Shown: piece by piece, positions 33,898-46,071 of the stretch
Layout of the letters: every line of letters starts with the position of its first letter
Numbering within the stretch: the stretch's first letter is position 1
Assembly (NCBI GenBank): GCA_030015575.1
Contig: CM057338.1
Coordinates: 137,169,546 to 137,233,545 of the forward strand
Origin: Agapanthus africanus
Lineage: Eukaryota > Streptophyta > Magnoliopsida > Asparagales > Amaryllidaceae
Length of the DNA: 64,000 nucleotides
Reading direction: 5' to 3'
The notes under the pieces: generated by a model
Seen by the model: the letters and a program-made list of their open reading frames with translations, nothing else
Database searches by the model: none
Told to the model about the DNA's origin: nothing
Program-made: the position numbers and the translations under genes

Positions 33898-36333
33898 ATC
33901 AGTCGAAAATATTGCATTTTTAACACATCAATTTCCCTACTCTTTGATATCATCTAAAGGTGTTTGGTATAAATATAGCACATATTAGCAATTCGTCTGC
34001 AAAATATCAAATAACATGTGTTATAAATTATAACCGGCATTTTGAGGGAAATTGAGTGTTTATTACTACACGAATGATTTTGTATATCTCAACACTGTTT
34101 ATCAAGATTGTGTGCAGAAAATCCTTCAGGTTAAAGAGCCGAAATCACAAAAGTGCCGACAAAATACAGCAAGTCCAAGACTTGAGATCTGGCAGCAAAC
34201 AAGAAAGAAATATAATATTCCAGGTATCAGAAATGTATCAAAAAGATAACAGAAAACACCCCTGAAGATTGAAGGCAGCGAGCCCACTATATGGCCGCGG
34301 ATCCGCGGCGTACTTGACATGTCATCAACCCAAAATTCTCCAGAAGTTTCTTCTCAACAACCTCACTTCCAGAAGACTCTCTTAATTAGCACGTGGCTTC
34401 TTCCAGAGGGCTCTGCATAACAAACTTCTTCTAGAAGGCTCCTTGTAAAAACCTCATTCTAGAATATTCCCTTTAACAAACTTCTTCTAGAAGGCTCTTT
34501 CTAACAACCTAGCATTGGAGAGAAGATTCAAATGAGTGGTTATAAAAAGAGATCTAGATCTAAAATTTTGGGGGTTGTTAGTTGTTGATTGTTGAATATT
34601 GAGCCAAATTTACACAAGTTGAGTGACATAACTTGCGATCTAAAACCCTAGCCTTAAATCCAATCCAAAGCCAAATCAAGATCCATCGAGAAACGAATCA
34701 AGCAAGCCTTCAACGATCCTTTGAAGCAACACAGACCTTCAACGATCCATCTTGAAATACTGTTTATCAAGATTGTGTGCAGAAAATCCTTCAGGTTAAA
34801 GAGCCGGAATCACAAAAGTGCCGACAAAATTCAGCAAGTCCAAGACTTGAGATCTGGCAGCAAACAAGAAAGAAATATAATATTCCAGGCATCAGAAAAG
34901 TACCCAAAAGATAACAGAAAACACCCCTGAAGATTGAAGGCAGCGAGCCCACTATATGGCCGCAGATCCGCGGCCGAGTTGGCCGATCCGCCGCGGATCC
35001 GCGGCGTACTTGACACGACATCAACCCAAAATTCTCCAGAAGCTTCTTCTCAACAACCTCACTTCCAGAAGACTCTCTTAATTAGCACGTGGCTTCTTTT
35101 AGAAGGCTCTGCATAATAAACTTCTTCTAGAAAGCTCCTTGTAACAACCTCATTCTAGAATATTCCCTATAACAAACTTCTTCTAGAAGGCTCTCTCTAA
35201 CAATCTAGCTTTGGAGGGAAGATTCAAATGAGTGGTTATAAAAAGGAATCTAGATCTAGAATTTGGGGGTTGTTAATTGTTGATTATTGAATATTAAGCC
35301 AAATTTACACAAGTTGAGTGACACAACTTGTGATCCAAAACCTTAGCCCCAAATCCAATCCAAAGCCAAATCAAGATCCATCGAGAAGAAAATCAAGCAA
35401 GCCTTCAATGATCCTTTGATGCAACGCCGACCTTCATCCGAGCAAGAGATCCACGATGATCCGCGACTCAAGAAGATCGATGCGAAGCTAATTTCGGCGG
35501 ATCTAGTTACCTCCTCAAATCTTGTAGCCTCGAGTTGAGTGAATTGTACCTAATCGTCGATTAATAAAGGTGAATATTGTAAATCTTGCTTTTCTTTACA
35601 TTCTTGTATTATAAAAAGTTATCGATTCTTGATTCTTTCCTTTTTCATGATGTTTGAGTGAAATCTACGCTTGTAGCGGAATCAAGAGCATAGGTAGATG
35701 ATGTTGATGAAATTCTTGAACAATTCTTAAGTCTTATGAGTTTTGTAAACTTTAGGAAAACGAATTATCGAAAACCTAATTTGAGCGAGATCGATTTTTT
35801 TGCTCCAAATTAGAGATCAACGATCGGTGATTTAATTTGCTAGAGGCTAGAATTTGAATGATAATCAATGAAAAGACAGGGGATGAAGATGGAGAAACCC
35901 TAGTTTCTTCAATAGATCCCTAAATCTCATTGATCGTCATCGATCTAGCAACAAATCTTCAATAGATAAGAATTAGTAATTATTAGTATGCATCATCACT
36001 ATCAATTGGATCGATTCCTACAAGCTACTCTTCAAATCTTGATAATTCAATTGGTTTGGGACATTTCTTGATTCTTGATTCTAGATCTTTATTTTCTTTA
36101 CGTTTCTTGAAATGAAAACTCACAAATCTTGAATCAATTTTCATGCATTTTCTTTTATCCTTTAATTTTCAACTCAACTAAAACGATAACGAACAAATCA
36201 CACTTTCTCAATGGACGATCCGAATTCACCGACGAACCTACAATAGACACCGTCAATTGATTGCGGTATAAATTTCTTTGGTTGTGATCTTTTACACATT
36301 TTCAAAACACGACATGGAAGACGATTTCAATAA
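33898..36333 (+). repeat. 3' LTR of element C, with internal tandem duplication
   Basis: Starts TGATCAGTCG. It is about 660 bp longer than the 5' LTR because a segment beginning CTGTTTATCAAGATTGTGTG (34100) is repeated from about 34760. Each copy carries the GC palindrome CCGCGGATCCGCGG (34295-34308; 34991-35004). The last bases differ slightly from the 5' LTR end. Confidence 0.85.
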
Positions 36334-36852
36334 AGACGCTCGTGAATTTCCATAATGAAGATCTCGTCGGTTCTTGGGTTGATTATTGCAGGAAGATCGA
36401 GGTTTGCCTGCATGAGATTGAGCTTAAGCGTCTCACTCCCGAGGTATTGACTTTGAACTCTCAGCGGGCTGCATGGGTCTAGCAGAGTGTCTCTTTCATT
36501 CGATATTTTGAACAAGAGGCGGCCCTGAGGCGAAAGGAGCATAAGGCGGCTTCCGGTGAATCCATCCAATTGCGCGCCCAGGTTAAAGCGAATGCTGCGC
36601 AGTAGAAAGCTATTTTTGAAAACCTTCAATGATGTATTTTGACGGGCTGGCGCTAATGCAAAAGCTTGACTTCACTGAGCGGGTCACACAGGATTACGAA
36701 ACTGCCAAGCAGGAAATCGATGAGAAGCTTTCATCCGGCTTGCAACAACAGGCTCAAATCGAAGCGGAGTTAGCCACCGTAGCTGAACGTGAGAAGGAGT
36801 TGAGGGGAGCGCGCGAGCGGTTCGTCAGTTTGTTGAAAACTCCTCCTCCTTA
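36334..36852 (+). pseudogene. PMD gene, 3' part (coiled-coil end)
   Basis: Resumes right after the AGACG duplication that flanks element C. It reads VNFHNEDLVGSWVDYCRKIE, then heptad-like charged helices: KLDFTERVTQDYETAKQEID and AELATVAEREKELRGARERF. It ends KTPPP at 36850. This is a likely coiled coil following the PMD, as seen in long plant PMD proteins. AATAAA at 36853-36858 could serve as polyadenylation signal. Broken in a few places. Confidence 0.65.
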
Positions 36853-38770
36853 ATAAATGTTTTTGTTTCCCCCTTCTTGTACTGATTGTATTTCTTAAAC
36901 TTCTGATTCATGAATAACATGTATTCATTTTGATTCCTGAATGAAATATATCTTGTATTCACTTAAATTGATGAATAAAAGACATATTTTATTTCATACT
37001 GGCATTTCTCTTTTCTTCGATATCTTGATTTGGTGTGAAGTGGTTTATATACTCATTTCGGAGTTTGTAGTTTATCCACTCATCCCGGAGTCTCTAGTTT
37101 ATGGACTCATTTCGGAGTTTGTAGTTTATTCACTCATCACGGAGTTTCTAGTTCATAGACTCATTTCGGAGTTTGTATAGTTTACCTTCCTTGGGTTTAT
37201 AGGCAAACTTGCCTATAAACTACCCCTGCTCTTTACGACAGAGGTCCGTTAGGTTTTGTGGTACTTGGTTTTTTGTCCGTCGTACCGTCGCGTTGGCTGA
37301 TGCATTCCCCGATATGCAGAATTTACACTGCTGTTCGAGTAGCCCCGCGACTGTCGTGTCTCTGATCCCTTCGAGGGCTGGACAAGATGTCTTCAAGTAA
37401 TCTTCCTAGGCAATTTGACCGTCGGAAGGGCAAGCGTTAGGAATTTTGCCATGCCGCTTTTTACTTGAGGTTAGGCTCAGTTTGGGAGCCCCGATGTGTC
37501 ATAACCACTCTACACTGGTGTCGGATGATCTCCGATAGTCTTTCGGGTTTTATTTGAGTTTCCATCAAGACCCTGAAGCTATGAATTTGTCCTTCGCTTG
37601 TCGACACTGTGTCTGCAGTAATGAGATATGAATGTCGGTGTGATCTCTAGGTTGTTTTGTAAACCGTCGAAACTTGGAACTGGAGACTTTGCCATGGCTC
37701 CGTTTTGTTTCGACCCTGGGGTTGTTTGTCAACGTTGCGTCTGCATCCTGCTGGAGTAAGAAAAAAGCCGTTGTTTACACTGCGTCTGCTGTAACGAGAC
37801 GAGTGTCGAGGTGGTCTCTAGGTTGTTTGTGAACCGTCAAGACTTGGAACTAGGGACTTTGGCATGGCTCCGCTTTGTTTCAACCCTGGGGTCGTTTGTT
37901 GACATTGCGTCTGCATCCTGCTGGAGTGAGAAGAAACGCCGTATTTGACACTGTGTCTTCTGTAACGAGATGAGTGTCGAGGTGGTCTCGAGGTTGTTTA
38001 TGAATCGTCGAGACTTGGCTCTCCCTTTGACGGAGCCTGGTGGGAAAATGTGGTTCCCTTTTCGTTTGCGCCCATGGATTGTATACAGGGGTTGATGTGG
38101 ACTCACTTGTAGGGCAAAAGTTTCATTTCATTTTATTCCTTTCCACAATGCACTATCATTTCAGCTTTTTATATCGCGAAAATCGCGATTGCCCAATCAT
38201 TTCGGCTTTTTATCGCGGTGCCTAATCATTTCGGCTATATCGTTTTTTTTCTCGCTATTTTTTATTGCGAGTTGCCCAAACATTTCGGCTGTTTCACATG
38301 CATATATTTTTTGCTCGCTGATTTTTATTGTGAGTTGCCCCATCATTTCGGCTTTTTCATATGCATTTTTTTGCTCGCTGATTTTGTTGCGAGTTGCCCC
38401 ATCATTTTGGCTATTTTTATATGCATATATTTTGCTCGCTAATTTTTATTGCGAGTTGCCCCATCATTTCGGCTATTTCATATGCATTTTTTGCTCGCTG
38501 ATGATTTTTTGTTGTGAGTATGGAACTTGAGATCTGATACCAATCTTGGCATCAACACCGCTGCGACTAGAATATTGCCAGGACCGAATCATCATTTACC
38601 GTGAAAGGACTTGAATTTGATACCAATTTAGGCATCAGCATCGCTATCACTGGGATGTTGCCAGGAGCGAATCATCATTTGCCTTTGTCGGTTTGAACAA
38701 AGGTGGCATAGCAAATAGGGTTAAGGTCCTATCGACTAAGGCTTTTTGACTCTATGAGCCGTAGGGGTCT
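36853..38770 (+). repeat. Repeat-rich interior of G downstream of the PMD gene
   Basis: No gene. Three tandem arrays: about six 30-bp units around CTCATTTCGGAGTTTGTAG (37045-37180); two 172-bp units beginning near 37654 and 37826 with CATGGCTCCG and GCATCCTGCTGGAGT; and about six 55-60 bp units around GCCCCATCATTTCGGC (38185-38510), each with a CTCGCT/GCGAG pair. The word GCCCATGGATTGTATACA (near 38070) also occurs near 10270, 14120, 46290 and 63580 in related form. Confidence 0.7.
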
Positions 38771-40300
38771 TGTTCAGTCGAAAATATTGCACTTTTGATA
38801 TAACACTTTTCTTAATTTCCTTAAATATTTAAAGGTGTTTATTATAAATATAGAACATATTTGGGTTTATCTGCAAAATACTATTTACCATATGTTTATA
38901 TATTATAATTAACATTATGAAGGAAAATATATGCATATAATATTTATATAATATTTTGGTAATTAAAATATGCATATCATATCAAATATTCTAATCAAGA
39001 TTCTTAAAAGATATAATATCATAAAAATGGTTAGAATAATATTTCAAAATATATGCATAATATTTTAGTAATTAATAGATGCATATCTTACCAAATATTC
39101 TTAATCAAGTTTCTTAAAGATTTAATACCATATAAAGTAATTAAGATACTCTTTCTAATTTAATAAATATTACTAAAATTATTCATGGAGATTTTGTGCA
39201 GATTTAGCTCAGGTCAAGAGACCAAGATATTCAAGATGTTAGGATAAAAAAATCTGCTAATAAAATCGTAGGATCTGAAAACTTGGGAAGTGGATCTTTA
39301 TGGCAAGTCTAAACCCATGAGATCTAGGATTTCTAATTTGAGGGTTATATAAAGGACCGAGGACTAAAGTTAAAACTCATCACCTTTTACACTAAGCAAA
39401 TCATCGTCAAAGAACAAGAGATCCACGACAGGTCCACGATTCGACGTGATAGGGCGACGTGAAAATCGACGGAGTATCTACTTCCTACGAGGCGGAGTAT
39501 CAAGAGCAATTTCTTCCTCTTGTAATCTAAATTCGTAGGATTTATACTTATGAAGTTGATTAATAAAGGTAGATCATTTTGTTTAATTATTTATCTTCTG
39601 TATTTTTACTTTCTGCATTTTAATTATGGTCACATTCTCTATCCTTTCTTCTTCTTCTCACAACATGTGTGAGTAATTCCCAACTTGCTAGGGTTCGTAG
39701 GATTAGGGCAGAACAATAGATGAAAAAATATTTTAATTTCTTTTAAGTCTTATGAAGTTTAAAAACTTTAGCAAAAGAATCATTAACATCCTAATCGGGC
39801 GCGCTACCAATTTATGGCTCGTCTCGACCGCGATTTGAGATCAGATTAACAATTGTTTTGTTAATAGCTAAACATGAATAATGATTAATGAAAGGATAAG
39901 GGTCAATAGTGTGGAAACCCTAGTTTCTTCTAAGAACCCTAATTCTCATTCATCACTATCTATCTAGTTTTAAATCTATCAATAGATAAAAGAAGTAATC
40001 TTTATTAGTCATCCATGACTACTAAATCCTAACGAATCCTACAAGCCTTCTTCTTATATTTTCTATATCCTTATTTAAAATAGATCTGAAAAATATATAT
40101 TTTATATCCGTATTTGCCATAGATCTATAATCTATTCTTCACTATTCTCTATTCTCCTTTCTCTTTTCTAATCAACACGTCTAAAGTAAGATTAAAAGTT
40201 CCACGAATCCCGGAGGACAACCCGTACTCATCTCGGCTAGCTACACGCGACATCGTTATTGATTGCGGTTATTCTACAAACACTTTTTCACGATCAATCA
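38771..40300 (+). repeat. 5' LTR of element E
   Basis: AT-rich U3-like first 600 bp, TATATAAA at 39346-39353, and an end matching the 3' LTR. Related to the C LTR at its start (CAGTCGAAAATATTGCA) and through AAGGTGTTT and ATAAATATAG. The GC palindrome pair of C and D is not found here. Confidence 0.9.
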
Positions 40301-40302
40301 AA

Positions 40303-40320
40303 TGGCACCGTTGCCACGGA
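40303..40320 (+). other. PBS of element E
   Basis: TGGCACCGTTGCCACGGA, two bases after the LTR; resembles the tRNA-Asp site of C and D with two differences. Confidence 0.8.
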
Positions 40321-41291
40321 TACGTGCGTAATACTTTTTTCTTGCTATTCGTGTTGAATTCTTATTCGATCAATATCATAAAAACAAAACAAAACCGCAT
40401 CTTGCATATTTAACGATTAGTGAGCGATTTTTTTGCGAGGGAATCTGGAGACACTAGAACAAGGAAATCAAGATTCAAAGACTTTCCAAGTATCCCAGAG
40501 GAGCATAGGAGGGCAAGAGAACAATTTTTTTCAAACGATCCCACCAAGGCGCGGCGGAACCGCCGTAAAATTGAGCATTTAGCCACGGAACCGCGACCAC
40601 TTGGTGGACTTGACTTCCCATATTTCTATGGTATCTTTCTCTGTACTTTCTCTCATCTTAAAATCCTATAATATATTTTTCTGCGGGATTCTTTTCAAAA
40701 TATCGCCTCTTAAAAATCTTTTTGCGTGTTTTGTTTTGCGGGTTATTTTTGCATATTTTAATACAGACTTTAAGAGGAAAGACCAAAATTCAGATTAGGT
40801 GGGGATTTCATCACCCTTCTTAGGCCCCACAAATCACAAAACGAGCATCCGCATCACCCTACATTAATTAAAAAATATCTAGACCAAGACTCTAAGGATC
40901 TTCGCGCTCAATAAGGACAGAGGAAGGTCGTGGGTAATCTACCGCTTATCCACATTACTTTCGTGGTGTCTAAGGTAAGTGTGTCTAAGGCAAGTGGTTA
41001 CTTAATTAGGCCCGCTATTTTCGGTGATTCGTATAGCGGATACCTCCTACTTACCTGGCGCTTAGCTGGCCACAAGAGTAATAAAGAGGTGGTAGAGGAC
41101 TGATCCTGCGGCTTGTCTTTCGGAAGTCTATGAGCGGTCTAGTGCTTTACCATGGTGAACTTAGTTTTAGAGTTTTCTTGCGCATTTTGTGATTTGTCGA
41201 GTCAACCCTCAAGTCCCACTTTCAAAGCAAAACAATCCAACTAGAGTTTAAATCTTTCTCTTTTCACCCTCCTTCCTCTTTCCTTCTTATA
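40321..41291 (+). other. Leader of element E
   Basis: Contains a GC pair near 40550-40566 (GCGGCGGAACCGCCG) and 40583-40596 (CCACGGAACCGCGA), the conserved CAGATTAGGTGGGGATTTCA, then TTAATTAGG (41002-41010) and the stem CCGCTAT/ATAGCGG (41012-41018 and 41033-41039), followed by ACCTCC and CCTGGC. No gene. Confidence 0.7.
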
Positions 41292-41597
41292 ATGGGTAAC
41301 CCAAATAGAAGAACTCTTGCCAAGCTTTGCTATCCAGAACCAGATATTTCTTGTTTTCGTAATCGTTTCGGTATACCATCCGACTCTACCATGTCTTTAA
41401 GAGATCGAATAGAGCAAGCGGAAAGAAACAGTTGGGCACCTCACTCCAGGTCCTATCAACCACATCAAAATTCTATATCTTCTTATGTTGATACTCCATT
41501 TAAAGTGTGTGAGAGAACTCCTAAACGCATGTCCATCGCTGAGCATATATCGAGGGTTAACGGCCAAACTATCATTCCGATCAAACCGTTAAGATAA
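41292..41597 (+). pseudogene. Acidic ORF of element E, N-terminal part
   Basis: MGNPNRRTLAKLCYPEPDIS at the start, then IPSDSTMSLRDRIEQAERNS and RMSIAEHISRVNGQ. The ATG is favoured because C has the same start and context. Function unknown. Continues downstream in broken form. Confidence 0.7.
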
Positions 41598-41864
41598 CAA
41601 ACACCATCATTTTCTAAGGAAGATATTGCTACTCGTTTTGCAGCGTATAAGACATTTGTTGCCAGTCGCCAACCAACTAACCAATATTAATATTCTTCTT
41701 ATAAAAATGTTGATCCTACTCCTGTCCAATTTTCACAACCATTCGATTCCTATCAATCCTACCCGACTTTTACAGCTTCTCTAGACAATTCTTCTAATCA
41801 GTCATTTAGGAGTTTTAGCTATCCACAAGAATTTCAATCTTATGTTGAAACCCCTTACCGACCC

Positions 41865-42791
41865 ATGTCTAGTCTTGAACAGACCGTGGAAGAATATCGG
41901 GTAGCGTCGCGCCACGCCATAGAGGAATTGAATGCGTCCATGGCCGCCTTCATACAACAAGACGAACGAGTAACTAGTTTCGAACTAGCTCAAAATTTTC
42001 CAACGTATGATACGGCTATTGGAAAAATTGAGAATTTGGATAGTGAGAGAGAGCGATACATCCTTACAAATCAAACATTCCCATCCCAAATTGAAATCCA
42101 CAACTCCAGTTTCACAGATCTATCGAGTACACCAAATGATTCATCGATTGAAGATCGAATGTTTAATGAGTTGTGCGACTTTGTAGTATTTGATTTACCC
42201 GATTGTGAGGGGTCTATTTCAAGTGAAACAACGCCCAATCCTTGTGATCTCTACACCTCCACTCTGGAACCACAATTGATTGAAAACTCTGCTTTTGATG
42301 AGGTGTCTGAGAATTTTAACCTTCACTTGATTGAGGATATTGACGCTAGGGATATTTTGGATGATGAACCCACAGTTTTGGATGAGTTTTTCTCACCAAT
42401 TCATCATATCCATTCACCTCCGCGTGAACATCATCTCGAACCTTTAACTGTTTTTCCTGAACCCCATATGCGTCTTGAAATTGATGATAAATGTATAACC
42501 GAAAAGCACATCGAAATTCAGCCTTCATTTCCCATATCTGGTTCGGCAATACTCGACACCCAAATCTGTTTACCTATTTCATCACCCATTTTCTCTGGTT
42601 CTTCTTCTAATCTTCCATTAATTTTAGCGAGTGTTGATGAATCACAATCCGATATTTCGAGTTCAATAATTCTAGAAAGACAACTTGATTTAGATACTTT
42701 TGATAATGAGGTAGATGAGTTTTTCGAGTCTCCTACCTCCATAATTTTTGATAAATCAAGTGTGTTGAATTCTGGCACGACCATTTATTGA
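41865..42791 (+). pseudogene. Acidic ORF of element E, central part
   Basis: 308 residues: MSSLEQTVEEYRVASRHAIE and ELNASMAAFIQQDERV (predicted helix), FPTYDTAIGKIENLDSERER, ELCDFVVFDLPDCEGSISSE, DLYTSTLEPQLIENSAFDEV, then acidic units. Very similar to C and to the A fossil. Asp/Glu-rich, no metal-binding or catalytic motif. Confidence 0.72.
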
Positions 42792-42798
42792 CATTGAA

Positions 42799-43014
42799 AT
42801 GTTCAATCGAACCATCGATGAAAGTTTCGAAAATATTTTCACCGACGAACTCGCATTCCTAAACGACACGGAATTTGTGATTAATCAACCTCCACCTGTA
42901 GAAGTTGAACCACCACTATTTTTTCTTATCCCATACGAGAATGTAACTATTCTTCCCATTCCTAACCATTCACATTCTCGTTTTCGTTCACCATCACTGT
43001 TTCGTCTCTATTAA
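42799..43014 (+). pseudogene. Acidic ORF of element E, C-terminal part
   Basis: MFNRTIDESFENIFTDELAF and VINQPPPVEVEPP match IDKSFEELFADKLAF and VIDQPQPIEVEPP in C. A conserved end (PVRYIDKIFE type, near 43075-43110) follows in the region after it. Confidence 0.65.
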
Positions 43015-44548
43015 TCGAGACGTAAATCATACCGCCTTCTATCTCCCCACTTCTTCAAATCTATGATCTTCCACCAACCAGTGCGTTATATCGATAAAAT
43101 ATTTGAATGGTTGGTGTTGACTTTTGGTCTTTGTAAGGCTTTACTTTGACCAATAATTTTAACCCCCTCATAATTTTAAATGCTTAATACTATTTTACTC
43201 AAGTTTGGGAAGGAGAAAAATCTTTTGGCTCTTGAACGAAAAGAAAAATTTTACAAAATTGTGAGCCAAAAATAAGTTTGGGGGAGAATCTCACTGTCAT
43301 TTATTCATGTCCGCGTTACTAACTTTTCTTCCCAAATCTACAAGCTTTTTTAGTTTAACAGATGACATCGGTGAGGACACTGCTGCAAACAGGTTTGGGG
43401 GAGGTTTGTGCTTATTTATGCATTATTTTGCATTATATTATATATAAACACAAAAAAATTGATAATGAAAGTTTGAAAGTGAAAATTTACATATGAAAGA
43501 TAGGAATAGCTTGAGAAAAGCAAGAAAGTTAGATATTTTCTTAAACGAAACTAGTAATAAGTAGTTATAAGCCGTTGTCCTAAGGGTTGGTAAGATGAAG
43601 GAAATTGCTATTCTAAGAATAAAAATAAGTCTGGAAAATAGTCTCTATTCTTGAGTCCAAACATTTGAACGTTGATACCCTACTATACGCACTTACACAC
43701 ATCTTGAAACTTGGGATAGTAGAGGATACCTTGAAATGCTCTTGTCTAAAAGCCTTAGTATGAAAAATAAAATAAAAAAAAGTATAAGTGGTGAAGAAAA
43801 AAAATGAACACTGGTTTTGTAATTACTTAAGGCAGTATAAAAAATATATAGCGAGGGTGCTTTATCATCTAGTGCCTTAGACCAACTGGTTTGGGAGCCA
43901 CTGCTAAGCCTTAGGTGTTGCAAGACGAGAAATTACGCCTAAATAAGCAAGCACATTTGGTAATTGGTCAGTTAGTACCTCAAGAAGTATTAACGATCGT
44001 ATGAAGGATGTGTAAGCAAATCCATCTGAAGTATTCACCGACTAAAAAGTACTTTGGCAAATGGGAAAGAGTATGATAGCTTGAATTGAATTCTCTAAGT
44101 GTAGAGATGTCTTTTACACACACGTAGGGGTATATGATCAATGTTTGGATAAAAGGTAGGGAGGAAGACTAAAGGCAATATTTTATTGAGGGATAATCTG
44201 ATTTCTAATATCTTTTCACGACCATTAAGATAGGGCTCATGGTAACCGAGAAACTAGTGTAGTTGGAAACTCTTCTTTTCAAGTTCTTTCTTTTATATGT
44301 TCATATCTTTGTATGTAAGTTTCACCATCTTTCTTTTATTATGGGATTTTGTTGGTATAATCCGCTGAAAACCCTCAGAAGACAACACTCCTCCTATTAG
44401 GGACATCTAGAGGTTTAAAGGCTTGTTGCACGTGCTCAGTGCAATCGTGATTGCCAACAAAAGTGTGCCAGGCTTTTCTTTTTCTTTTTTCTCCCTCTCT
44501 TGAATAAATAGTTTGCTCGGGACGATCAAAATTAAGTTTGGGTGTATT
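43015..44548 (+). other. 3' non-coding region of element E
   Basis: Purine runs AGTTTGGGAAGGAG, AAGTTTGGGGGAGAA and GGTTTGGGGGAGG (43203-43405), the weaker hairpin CGGTG/CACTG with AGGA loop (43369-43382), GAGGGTGCTTTATCATCTAG near 43853, three-hairpin block 44377-44443, and a tract ending at the 3' LTR. Confidence 0.7.
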
Positions 44549-46071
44549 TGTTCAGTCGAAAATATTGCACTTTTGATATAATGTTTTCCTTACTTTCCTT
44601 AAATATTTAAAGGTGTTTATTATAAATATAGAACATATTTGGGTTTATCTGCAAAATACTATTTACCATATGTTTATATATTATAATTAACATTATGAAG
44701 AAAAATATATGTATATAATATTTATATAATATTTTGGTAATTAAAATATGCATATCATATCAAATATTCTAATCAAGATTCTTAAAAGATATAATATCAT
44801 ACAAATGGTTAGAATAATATTTCAAAATATATGCATAATATTTTAGTAATTAATAGATGCATATCTTACCAAATATTCTTAATCAAGTTTCTTAAAAATT
44901 TATTACCACATAAAGTAATTAAGATACTCTCAAATTTAATAAATATTACTAACATTATTCATGGAGATTTTGTGCAGATTTAGTTCAGGTCAAGAGATCA
45001 AGATATTCAAGATGTCAGGATCAAAAATCTGCCGATAAAATCGTAGGATCTGAAAACTTGGAAAGTGGATCTTTAAGGCAAGTCTATACCTATGAGATCT
45101 AGGATATCTGATTTGATGGCTATATAAAGAACGAAGGGCTAAAGTTAAAACTCATCACCTTTTAGACTAAGCAAATCATCGTCAAAGAATAAAAGATCCA
45201 CGACAGGTCCACGATTCGCGATAGGACGGCGTGTAAATCGATGGAGCATCTACTTCCTACGAGGCAGAGATCGAGAGCAATTTCTTCCTCTTATAATCTA
45301 AATTCGTAGGATTTGTACTTGTGAAGTTGATTAATAAAGGTAGATCATTTTGTTAAATTATTTATTTTCTGTATTTTTACTTTCTGCATTTTAATTATGA
45401 TCTCATTCTCTATCCTTTCTTTTTCTTCTCACAACATGCATGAGTAATTCCTAGTTTTCTAGGGTTCATAAGATTAAGGTAGAACAATAGATGAGAAAAT
45501 ATTTTAATTTCTTTTAAGTCTTATGAAGTTTATAAAGTTTAGCAAAAGAATCGTTAACATCCTAATCGGGCGCGCTACCAATTTATTGCTAGTCTCAACC
45601 ACGATTTGAGATCAGATTAACAATTGTTTTGTTAACAGCTAGACATGAATAGAGATCAATGAAAGGACAATGGTCAATAGTGTGGAAACCTTAGTTTCTT
45701 TCAAGAACCCTAATCCTCACTTATCACTATCTATCTAGTTTTAAATCTATCAATGGATAAAAAGAGTAATTTTTATTAGTCATCCATGACTACTAAATGC
45801 TAATGAACCTTACAAGTCTTCTTCTTATATTTTCTATATCCTTATTTAAACTAGATCTGAAAAATATATATTCTACATCTGTATTTACCATGGATCTAGA
45901 ATCTATTCATCATTATTCTCTATTCTCCTTCCTCTTTTCTAATCAACACGTCTAAAGCAAGATTAAAAGTTCCACGAATCCCCGAGGACAACCCATACTC
46001 ATCTCGGCTAGCTACACGCGACACCGTTATTGATTGCGGTTATTCTACAAATACTTGTTCACGATCAATCA
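44549..46071 (+). repeat. 3' LTR of element E
   Basis: Partner of 38771-40300; starts TGTTCAGTCG, ends GATCAATCA, and is followed by the GGTCT duplication. Confidence 0.9.

Larger units (their letters stand above)
21158..36333 (+). mobile_element. Element C: non-autonomous gypsy-like LTR element with D nested inside
   Basis: 5' LTR 21158-22930, tRNA-Asp PBS 22933-22950, leader to 23527 and again from 30198, acidic ORF 30565-32416, 3' non-coding region and 3' LTR 33898-36333. Flanked by AGACG at 21153-21157 and 36334-36338. It lies inside a coding exon of the PMD gene. D (23528-30192) sits in its leader. No pol. Structurally whole apart from D; the ORF has at least one break. LTR divergence is a few percent by eye, excluding one large duplication. 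Confidence 0.9.
38771..46071 (+). mobile_element. Element E: non-autonomous gypsy-like LTR element
   Basis: LTRs 38771-40300 and 44549-46071 (about 1.53 kb), starting TGTTCAGTCG and ending GATCAATCA. Flanked by GGTCT at 38766-38770 and 46072-46076. PBS 40303-40320 is a slightly diverged tRNA-Asp type. ORF region 41292-43014, leader and 3' region as in C. No pol. Structurally whole; the ORF has about three breaks. LTRs differ by a few percent. Confidence 0.92.

Noticed and set aside
37045-37180. CRISPR-like regularly spaced repeats
   Set aside because: Units are contiguous and diverged with no unique spacers, in a plant context; a simple tandem array.
38189-38530. Open frames with repeated PIISAFSYAFFCSL-like peptides
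   Set aside because: Translation of a tandem array in two frames; no signal beyond the DNA repeat.
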